Position numbers and translations under genes: made by a program. From Gemmatimonadaceae bacterium (GTDB lineage Bacteria; Latescibacterota; UBA2968; UBA8231), in assembly GCA_002726335.1 (NCBI GenBank), contig PBSR01000129.1:1-27076 (forward strand): DNA of 27,076 bases, in the 5' to 3' direction. This document shows, piece by piece, positions 1 through 6,230 of the stretch; within the stretch, counting starts at the first letter, position 1, and every line of letters begins with the position of its first letter. The notes below the pieces were generated by a model. It was given only the letters and a program-made list of their open reading frames with translations, had not been told where the DNA came from and did no database searches.

Positions 1-745
1 CGCCGCGGTCGAGGCCTGGGTAACCCGTGATCACACCGCTGAGTGGGAGACCTGGCTGGCCCTGTTGGAGACGATTTCGCAACGGGTGACCGGGATTCCC
101 GGCGTCTCGACGCGGGTGACCGAACCCACGGGGCTCAACAACCGGTCGCCGACGCTGACGGTATCCTGGGATCCGGACAGCCTGCACATCACCGGGGAGG
201 AGGTGGCCGAGGACTTCGCCAGAAACGCGCCTCGGATCGCCATCGGCTGCGACGATGGCGCCGGCGAAGCGTGCCTTCGTATCACCCCGAGCCAGATGCA
301 GCCCGGGGATGAGATCGTCGTCGCCGACCGCATCCACCACATCCTCGCCACGGATCGCAACCCCAGGGTGACAGACATGCAGCCGGCCGGCACCGACCTG
401 AGCGGTTCGTGGGATCTGCGCATCGAATACTCCACCAGCACCAGCCAGCACCGGCTGCTCATCCAGCAGGAGGGCAACTGGATCACCGGCACGCATGAGA
501 GCGACTTCACCAGCCAGCCGCTCCACGGAACGGTGGAGGGGGACCAGGTCAAGCTCGAGAGCGTCGCCCGCAAACCGGGCGACTCGGTCCCCTTTCTCTT
601 CGGTGGCACCATCGGGGCCGGGAGCTTCTCTGGATCGATCCACCTGGGGGAGTACCTGACCGCGGAGTTCACCGCTGAGCGCACCAGACGCGACGACCGT
701 CGTCGCCGGATCTCAATCCCTGGCGGTCCGCCGCTGGCGACATAG
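1..745 (+). CDS. SelA-like PLP-dependent enzyme with beta-rich C-terminal tail (5' partial)
   Basis: The reading frame is open from base 2 and ends at TAG 743-745, so 247 C-terminal residues are visible and the start lies outside the window. The first ~95 residues (AAVEAWVTRDHTAEWETW, then a stretch around IPGVSTRVTEPTGLNNRSPT and a GEEVAEDF helix) resemble the small C-terminal domain of fold-type I PLP enzymes of the SelA / D-glucosaminate-6-phosphate ammonia-lyase group. The PLP lysine would be upstream and is not seen. After about residue 130 comes a separate beta-rich domain (SGSWDLRIEYSTSTSQHRLL, then QQEGNWITGTHES and GTVEGDQVKLES), lipocalin-like in pattern. A role in amino-sugar-acid or amino-acid lyase chemistry is inferred; tRNA-Sec charging is unlikely given the tail and neighbours. 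The next gene starts about 20 bases downstream on the same strand, suggesting an operon. Confidence 0.7.
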   Translation, partial: AAVEAWVTRDHTAEWETWLALLETISQRVTGIPGVSTRVTEPTGLNNRSPTLTVSWDPDSLHITGEEVAEDFARNAPRIAIGCDDGAGEACLRITPSQMQPGDEIVVADRIHHILATDRNPRVTDMQPAGTDLSGSWDLRIEYSTSTSQHRLLIQQEGNWITGTHESDFTSQPLHGTVEGDQVKLESVARKPGDSVPFLFGGTIGAGSFSGSIHLGEYLTAEFTAERTRRDDRRRRISIPGGPPLAT

Positions 746-766
746 CAGTTGGCAGGACGCGGCACC

Positions 767-2248
767 ATGACCGACACCTGGCTCCTGCTCGACGAGCACC
801 ACATCCTCTACCGCGCCGGCACCCGGCGTGTATTCAACCCCCCCACGCGTCATTCGAGCCGTGCCCTCGTGGGTCCCACCGAGCCCTGGGAGACAGCGCT
901 GGCCTGGAACAGCATCTACCGGAACCCGCACACCGGTCAGTACCAGCTGTGGTACCAGTCCTACAACGACGACAGCCGCCTGGCGGACCGTCGCTATGGC
1001 TGCGTCGTCTGCTATGCCGAGTCCGACGATGGCATCCACTTCACCAAACCCGAGCTCGATCTGTTCTCCTATGGCGACCGGGAACGGACCAACATCGTTC
1101 TGCTCGGCAGCGGCGGGCATTCCTACCGGTACTGCTGTTCCGTCCTGGTAGACGAGGCGGCCCCCGATCCCGAGCGCCGCTATCGCATGGCCTATTTCGA
1201 CTGGACCGAGACCGACTCGGGTCAACGACCCGGCCTGTGCGTAGCGTTCTCGGCCGATGGCATGAGGTGGACGAAACACGCGGGATCACCCCTGTCACCA
1301 ATCGCCTACGGCAGCAGCGGTGACGAGGTGCCATTCACGACCGACACGGACCGCCCATGGGCCGTACCACTCTCGATGAGTGATGCCACGGATGTTTTCT
1401 ACGACCCGGTACGAGATGCCTATGTCTGGTACGGCAAGATGTGGATCGACGGTCCCGATGGTCGTATGGCCTGGAAGCACGCGATGGGCCGCTGCGAGAG
1501 CGCCGACTTTCTCAACTGGTCGACGCCGGAGTTGGTGCTGGGACCGGACGACGATGACCTGCCTCACGTCGAGTTCCACACTACCCCCGTGTTCTACCAC
1601 GAAGGCGTCTACATCTGCCTCAACCAGATTCTCGATCGCGCCATGGGAGGAGGTGTCATCGATGTGGAGCTCATGGTGAGTCGCGACGGCTGCGCCTGGC
1701 AGCGCCCTTTCCGTGACGAGTTCTTCCTGCCTCGCGGCGACGAGGGCGCCTTCGATGGGGGTTCGATCTTCACCAACTCGACACCGGTGATTCTCGACGA
1801 GGAGATGCGCTTCTACTACGGTGGCTATTCCGGCGGGGCGACCTCGGCCGATGACGGGCGGCACGTGAGCGGCATCGGCCTGGCCATACTGCCACGGGAT
1901 CGCTTTGCCGGGGTCGGGGCACTGCCCCGCACCGACCTGCCGACGCAGCGCCGGCCCTTGGAGGGTATCGGTCAGGTGACTCTGAAGAGCACCGAGGTGT
2001 CACCCTACCGTGGCATCGAGCTGAATGTCGATGCCACAGAGGGTTGCGTCCGGGTGGAGATACTGGATGCGTCCGGCAGAAGGGTGCCCGGGTTCACCCG
2101 GGAAGACTCGGTGGCATTGCGAGGGGATGCTCTGCGTCACACCGTGCGCTGGCAGGATCGACAGCTGGGCGATCTGGGGGCGGGTGAGTTCATGCTGCGC
2201 CTGCACCTGGAGCGGGCCACGGCTTACGCGCTGCGGTGGCTGCGTTAG
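767..2248 (+). CDS. Glycosyl hydrolase-like beta-propeller protein
   Basis: 493 residues from ATG 767; a TTG at 749 is in frame but ATG is preferred. The fold reads as a five-bladed propeller of the GH32/GH43/sialidase type. Three blade motifs of the S-x-D-G-x-x-[WF] form are visible at residues 86-92 (SDDGIHF), 162-168 (SADGMRW) and 305-311 (SRDGCAW), with repeated FYDP/WYGKM and MRFYYGGY strands between them. Residues ~400-493 form a second beta-sandwich domain seen on related proteins. No signal peptide is visible, so it is probably cytoplasmic. It may cleave or bind a carbohydrate; I cannot identify a substrate or a certain catalytic acid/base pair. It follows the PLP enzyme at 22 bp spacing, and its TAG overlaps by two bases the ancestral stop of the minus-strand kinase. 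Confidence 0.7.
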   Translation: MTDTWLLLDEHHILYRAGTRRVFNPPTRHSSRALVGPTEPWETALAWNSIYRNPHTGQYQLWYQSYNDDSRLADRRYGCVVCYAESDDGIHFTKPELDLFSYGDRERTNIVLLGSGGHSYRYCCSVLVDEAAPDPERRYRMAYFDWTETDSGQRPGLCVAFSADGMRWTKHAGSPLSPIAYGSSGDEVPFTTDTDRPWAVPLSMSDATDVFYDPVRDAYVWYGKMWIDGPDGRMAWKHAMGRCESADFLNWSTPELVLGPDDDDLPHVEFHTTPVFYHEGVYICLNQILDRAMGGGVIDVELMVSRDGCAWQRPFRDEFFLPRGDEGAFDGGSIFTNSTPVILDEEMRFYYGGYSGGATSADDGRHVSGIGLAILPRDRFAGVGALPRTDLPTQRRPLEGIGQVTLKSTEVSPYRGIELNVDATEGCVRVEILDASGRRVPGFTREDSVALRGDALRHTVRWQDRQLGDLGAGEFMLRLHLERATAYALRWLR

Positions 2249-2340
2249 GCCCTTACAGCAGCCGGATGCGTGGACAACACCCTGTGCAGATCGGCCAGAC
2301 GGTAGGGTTTGGGCAGCACCGCGTCGAAGCCATGCTCGGT
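2245..2340 (-). pseudogene. Orphaned C-terminal tail of the hybrid kinase receiver domain
   Basis: Downstream of the TAG at 2341-2343 the kinase frame stays open for 31 codons to TAA 2245-2247. It encodes TEHGFDAVLPKPYRLADLHR and a short tail. This matches the stand-alone receiver at 3985-4410 almost residue for residue (AAHGFDAVLPKPYRLADLHR). It contains the invariant receiver lysine in LPKPY, which the truncated kinase lacks. It has no start of its own and is best read as the cut-off end of the upstream gene. A base error in the assembly would also explain it. Confidence 0.75.
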
Positions 2341-3921
2341 CTACTCTGCCATGACCGGGCTGTCGCGGTAGCCGCTGGAGACGATGAGAAACGCGTCGGG
2401 GTGTCGTTGGCGAAGCTGCTCCGCCGCCGCCTCGCCTCCCATGTCGCCAGGGATTGTCAGATCGAGGATGACCGCATCGAAAGGGGAGTCTGAGTCGACC
2501 GCCTCGTCGTAGGCGCGCAATGTTGCTGTACCGCCTGTGGTTGTACTCCAGGTGCAACCGATCCTTGTCAGCACCTGGGTCGTCACCTTCAACACCATCT
2601 CCTCATCATCCATCAGCAGCACATGCAACCCCAGAGGCCGCGAGGCGTCATAGGCATCCTGGCCTGACGGTGCCGGGGCCTCGTCGGTGGCTGGCACGTA
2701 GAATGTGATCCATGTACCCTGCCCCGGTGTTGACGCCACGTCGATACAACCACGGTGGCGCTTCAGGATGGAATAACTCGTCGCCAGACCCAGGCCACGG
2801 CCCTCCTCCTTCGTCGTGAAATACGGATCGAAGATGCTGTCGAGGTGGTGTGCCGGAATGCCGACGCCGGTGTCGGAGATTTCGACTCGCAAGTAGGTGC
2901 CGGATTCGATGGGCAGTGCCTGCTCGCCACGGTAGTCGACGGCGGTGACTTCGATCCCGATCGTCCCGCCTTCGGGCATGGCCTGGACGGCGTTCAGCAG
3001 GATGTTCTGCACCGCCTGACTGAACTGGCCGCGGTCGATCTGTGCCTGTGGCAGACCATCGGCGACCCGGAGCTGGTACGTGACCCGGGCACCGTGGAGA
3101 GTGAACTCCGCGGTCTCGCGCAACAGTGCCTGCACCGACTCAGCGCGGGTGACTGGGGCTCCGCCGCGGGCGAAGGTAAGCAGTTGCTGTGTGATGTCCC
3201 GAGCCCGCAGGGAGGCGGCCTCGGCCGATTCCAGGGCCTGACTCTGGGACGAGCCATTCTCGCTGTAACTCGACGCCAGCGTGATGCCGCCGAGGATCGA
3301 GGTCAGCAGGTTGTTGAAGTCGTGGGCCAGGCCGCCCGCCAGGACGCCGAGGGATTCCATCTTCTCCGTCTGCAGCGCTGCCATATCGAAGGCGTGTCGC
3401 TCGGCGGCGATCCCAGCCAGATTGGTGGCGGCTCCCATCAACTCGATCTGGAACGGCGTGGGTTCGCAGGCGTGAGCATGGGAGATAGCGAAGGTGCCCA
3501 GAACCTTGTCAGCCTGCGAGAAGAAGGGCGCCGACCAGCAGGCGCCAATATCGAACTGGGCCGCCACGTCACGAAAGTCCTCCCACTGCGGATCCTCGGC
3601 CACGTCGGTGACGATGACGGGTCGACCGAGGAAGGCGGCACTGCCACAGGATCCGGCGCAACGGCCCACGCGCAGGCCGTCGAGGGCCTCCAGGTACTCG
3701 GGTGACAGGCTCGGTCCGGCGGCCGAACGCAGGCTGCGTCCGTGGTCGTTCATCAGCAGGATGGAGCAGAGGGCGCCCTCGCTGAGCTGCTCGATGTGCA
3801 GGCAGAGCTGGTCGAGAATCTCCTGCAGAGGCCAACCCCGGGCAATGATCTGCAGAATCCGGTTCTGCGTGTGCAGCAATGTGCCGGTGGCGGCGCCATC
3901 GTTGGGGGTCTGCCGTGGCAT
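2341..3921 (-). CDS. Hybrid sensor histidine kinase (GAF-HisKA-HATPase-receiver), receiver truncated by in-frame TAG
   Basis: 526 residues from ATG 3919-3921, chosen because MPRQT matches the MSRQT start of the paralogous receiver; a TTG at 3957 lies inside a palindrome. A GAF sensor domain spans ~18-165 (RCAGSCGSAAF, FAISHAHA). The H-box is GGLAHDFNNLLTSI with phospho-acceptor His200. The ATPase shows the N-box near N306, G1 SDTGVGIP at ~349-356 and G2 GRGLGLA at ~374-380. The receiver begins LLMDDEE (D438, D439) with phospho-acceptor Asp487 in ILDLTIP. It stops at TAG 2341-2343, before the conserved lysine of KPY. No transmembrane segment is seen, so it probably senses a cytoplasmic cue. 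The kinase core is intact and may still signal, but output through its own receiver is doubtful. It lies downstream of the stand-alone receiver on the same strand. Confidence 0.85.
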   Translation of the reverse strand: MPRQTPNDGAATGTLLHTQNRILQIIARGWPLQEILDQLCLHIEQLSEGALCSILLMNDHGRSLRSAAGPSLSPEYLEALDGLRVGRCAGSCGSAAFLGRPVIVTDVAEDPQWEDFRDVAAQFDIGACWSAPFFSQADKVLGTFAISHAHACEPTPFQIELMGAATNLAGIAAERHAFDMAALQTEKMESLGVLAGGLAHDFNNLLTSILGGITLASSYSENGSSQSQALESAEAASLRARDITQQLLTFARGGAPVTRAESVQALLRETAEFTLHGARVTYQLRVADGLPQAQIDRGQFSQAVQNILLNAVQAMPEGGTIGIEVTAVDYRGEQALPIESGTYLRVEISDTGVGIPAHHLDSIFDPYFTTKEEGRGLGLATSYSILKRHRGCIDVASTPGQGTWITFYVPATDEAPAPSGQDAYDASRPLGLHVLLMDDEEMVLKVTTQVLTRIGCTWSTTTGGTATLRAYDEAVDSDSPFDAVILDLTIPGDMGGEAAAEQLRQRHPDAFLIVSSGYRDSPVMAE

Positions 3922-3948
3922 GGACACCACGATAGGTCCTGCAGATCT

Positions 3949-3966
3949 ACCCGGCAATTGCCGGGT
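3949..3966. promoter_or_regulatory. Perfect 18-bp palindrome upstream of the hybrid kinase
   Basis: ACCCGGCAATTGCCGGGT is identical on both strands. It lies between the stop of the stand-alone receiver and the ATG of the kinase (3921). It could be a dimeric-regulator operator, or in RNA a six- or seven-pair stem with an AATT loop. No T-run follows on either strand, so an intrinsic terminator is less likely. The matching position in the duplicated leader (4441-4455) has lost the symmetry. Confidence 0.5.
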
Positions 3967-3984
3967 TGAGCCGTGCGGTGGCTG

Positions 3985-4410
3985 CTAGACCCTGGCAGCC
4001 GGATGGGCGGACAGCGTCCTGTGCAGATCGGCCAGGCGGTAGGGCTTGGGCAGCACCGCGTCGAAGCCGTGCGCCGCATAGTTGTCCAGAACCGGGCTGT
4101 CGAGGTAGCCGGTGGAACCGATGAGAAGCGGGACGGGTTGTCGTTGGCGAAGCTGTCGCGCTGTCTCCTCGCCTCCCATGTCATCGGGGACTACCAGATC
4201 GAGGATGACAGCGTCGAAGGGAGTACCTGATACGACGGCCTCGTCGTAGACACGCAGTGTCGCTGTTCCGCCTGTGGTGGTTCGCCAGGTACAGCCGATC
4301 CTTCTCAGCAACAGGCTCGTCACCTTCAACATCCCCTCCTCGTCATCCATCAACAGCACGTGCAACCCGAGACGCCTGGACGGATGGTCGCTGAGGGTTT
4401 GCCTGGACAT
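3985..4410 (-). CDS. Stand-alone response regulator receiver protein
   Basis: 141 residues from ATG 4408-4410; an in-frame ATG at 4422 and a TTG at 4473 are alternatives. It is a single CheY-like receiver with all key residues: acidic pair D22/D23 (LLMDDEE), phospho-acceptor Asp71 (AVILDLVVP), Thr100 (IGSTGY) and Lys122 (VLPKPY). There is no DNA-binding output domain, so it should act by protein contact or as a phosphate shuttle or sink. It is the close paralog of the receiver on the downstream kinase, and it keeps the lysine-containing tail that the kinase has lost. Functional complementation between the two is plausible but inferred. Divergent from the formate dehydrogenase genes. Confidence 0.85.
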   Translation of the reverse strand: MSRQTLSDHPSRRLGLHVLLMDDEEGMLKVTSLLLRRIGCTWRTTTGGTATLRVYDEAVVSGTPFDAVILDLVVPDDMGGEETARQLRQRQPVPLLIGSTGYLDSPVLDNYAAHGFDAVLPKPYRLADLHRTLSAHPAARV

Positions 4411-4454
4411 GGCAATCACCATAGGCCCTGTGGAAGCTCTACGCAATCGTCGGG

Positions 4455-4483
4455 TTGAGGCTCCCTGACACAACCGGTACTTT
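4455..4483 (+). promoter_or_regulatory. Possible sigma70-type promoter giving a near-leaderless formate dehydrogenase mRNA
   Basis: TTGAGG (4455-4460) and TACTTT (4478-4483) are separated by 17 bases. The -10-like box ends seven bases before ATG 4491, so transcription would start at or next to the start codon. No Shine-Dalgarno sequence is visible before this ATG, which fits a leaderless message. The boxes match consensus only moderately (4/6 and 3/6). Confidence 0.3.
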
Positions 4484-4490
4484 CGACGTC

Positions 4491-6230
4491 ATGTCCCGCA
4501 ACCTGATCGCCCTGCAGAACAAGTTCCTCGGAGAGGGCCAGACCGTCTACGACGAACTGGCCCGGATCCACGACCGCCAGGGGCATGTGAGTGACGACGA
4601 TATCCTGCAACTGGCAGAGGACCACAGCCTGCCGCCCTCGCTGGTTCGGGCCACGGCGAAGTTCTACGACGAGTTGTCGCAGGACGTACCCACGAAGCAC
4701 ACCCTCAAGGTCTGCACCGGCGAGGCCTGCCGTGCCGCCGGCGGCGACGCCATCATCGACCGCTGTGAAGGGGAACTCGGATTCCAGGTAGGTGAGGTCT
4801 CCTCCGCTGGTGCCCGTCTCGACCACGTAGCCTGCCTCGGGTACTGCGGCCGGGGACCCAACGCCATGATCGATGGTCTTCCCGTGAGCCTGTCCGTCGA
4901 GGGCGCCCTCGATGATGTCCTCAGTCATGTGCAGGATGGTGGTGACCATTCGTTCTGCGAACCGACCAACGCCATCCACCCGCCCGGTGACGGTTTCCCC
5001 TGCGTCGTGCTGCGCCACATCGGCCACGACGTGACCGGATTGGAGGCAGCTCGGGAGCGTGGGGTCTACGCCTGCCTGGACAAGGCGCGCGAAATGGAAC
5101 CGCAGGCCGTGATCGATGAGATCAAGGACAGCCAGTTGCGCGGTCGAGGTGGCGCCGGCTTTCCCACCGGCATCAAGCTGCAGACGGTACGTGACAGTGT
5201 GGCCCCCGACGGATCCGAACGACGTTTCGTCGTCGTCAATTTCGACGAGGGAGATGCCGGGTCCTACATCGACAAGGAACTGGTCGAGAGGGATCCCCAT
5301 ACACAGATCGAAGGCATCCTCATCGCCGCTCACGCCACCGGCGCCGGACACGCCTATGTGTACGCCCGTCTCGAGTATCCTCGAGCCAGACAGGTGCTCG
5401 AAGCTGCCGTCGCCGAAGCTCGATCAGCTGGCTTGCTGGCATCCTGTGAGATCACCGTGGTTCGTGGCCAGGGCGCCTACATCTGCGGCGAGGAGACGAG
5501 CCTGCTGCGTTCGCTGGAGGGTCTGCCGGCTCTTGTTGGAACGCGGCCCCCTTTTCCCGCACAGCAGGGACTGTGGCGCTGCCCGACGGCGGTCAACAAC
5601 GTCGAGACGATCCACACGCTGCCGTGGATCATCGGGCACGGGGGTGCCGCCTACGCCGCCCTCGGCAACGAGCGGTCGCGAGGCACGAAGGTGGTCAGTC
5701 TCAACACCCGGGTGCGCCGGCCGGGCATCTACGAGGTCGAACTGGGCACGACGCTGCGCCAGGTGATCTTCGACCTGGCCGGTGGCATGGCCGACGGCCA
5801 GACATTCAAAGCTGTACAGGTGGGTGGACCCCTCGGCGGTCTGTTGCCCGAAAGCCGGCTCGACACACCGTTGGAATTCGAAGCCATGGCCACCGTGGGG
5901 GCACTGCTCGGCCACGGCGGCATCGTCGTCTACTCCGAAGCCGACGATCTGGTCAGAATCGGCCGCGGCCTGTTCCATTTCTGTGCCGTCGAGAGCTGCG
6001 GCAAGTGCTTCCCCTGCCGCATCGGCTCGGTGCGCGGCACGGAGCTGTTCGACCAGATGATGGCCAGCGGCGTCACCGAATCGCGGTTGCATCTGCTGAA
6101 GGACCTGTGTGAGACGATGAAGTACAGCAGTCTGTGCGCCATGGGTGGCATGACGCCCGCGCCGATCGAATCCATCATCGAACACTTTCCCGAAGAACTG
6201 GACCGCTACCGTCACGGCGAGGCCGAATAG
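4491..6230 (+). CDS. fdsB: NAD-linked formate dehydrogenase FdsG/FdsB-like fusion (NuoE-NuoF type diaphorase subunit)
   Basis: 579 residues from ATG 4491. The N-terminal ~150 residues are a NuoE/FdsG-like thioredoxin-fold module binding a [2Fe-2S] cluster through Cys75, Cys80, Cys115 and Cys119 (CTGEAC ... CLGYC). Then comes a complete NuoF/FdsB module. It has the FMN/NAD glycine-rich segment GRGGAGFPTGIK at ~218-229, FDEGDAGSY at ~251, GAYICGEETSLLRSLEG at 328-344, and a [4Fe-4S] site of Cys503, Cys506, Cys509 (ESCGKCFPC) and Cys549. It should pass electrons from the molybdenum subunit to NAD+ (or the reverse) in a soluble complex. Its stop touches the ATG of fdsA. FdsG and FdsB are usually separate proteins, so this fusion is notable. 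A hydrogenase diaphorase is the alternative, but the neighbour makes formate dehydrogenase much likelier. Confidence 0.9.
   Translation: MSRNLIALQNKFLGEGQTVYDELARIHDRQGHVSDDDILQLAEDHSLPPSLVRATAKFYDELSQDVPTKHTLKVCTGEACRAAGGDAIIDRCEGELGFQVGEVSSAGARLDHVACLGYCGRGPNAMIDGLPVSLSVEGALDDVLSHVQDGGDHSFCEPTNAIHPPGDGFPCVVLRHIGHDVTGLEAARERGVYACLDKAREMEPQAVIDEIKDSQLRGRGGAGFPTGIKLQTVRDSVAPDGSERRFVVVNFDEGDAGSYIDKELVERDPHTQIEGILIAAHATGAGHAYVYARLEYPRARQVLEAAVAEARSAGLLASCEITVVRGQGAYICGEETSLLRSLEGLPALVGTRPPFPAQQGLWRCPTAVNNVETIHTLPWIIGHGGAAYAALGNERSRGTKVVSLNTRVRRPGIYEVELGTTLRQVIFDLAGGMADGQTFKAVQVGGPLGGLLPESRLDTPLEFEAMATVGALLGHGGIVVYSEADDLVRIGRGLFHFCAVESCGKCFPCRIGSVRGTELFDQMMASGVTESRLHLLKDLCETMKYSSLCAMGGMTPAPIESIIEHFPEELDRYRHGEAE

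Larger units (their letters stand above)
2245..4459 (-). repeat. Tandem paralogous duplication: receiver domain plus 5' leader in two copies
   Basis: Copy A is the leader at ~3905-3970 plus the receiver-coding part at ~2250-2640. Copy B is the leader at ~4395-4459 plus the receiver at ~3985-4370. The leaders share CGGGTTGAG, ATAGG-CCTG and the region around the start codons; the receivers share LGLHVLLMDDEE, TTTGGTATLR, PFDAVILDL and HGFDAVLPKPYRLADLHR. The GAF and kinase modules exist only in copy A, so copy B looks like a duplicate from which they were deleted (or copy A gained them). Confidence 0.75.
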
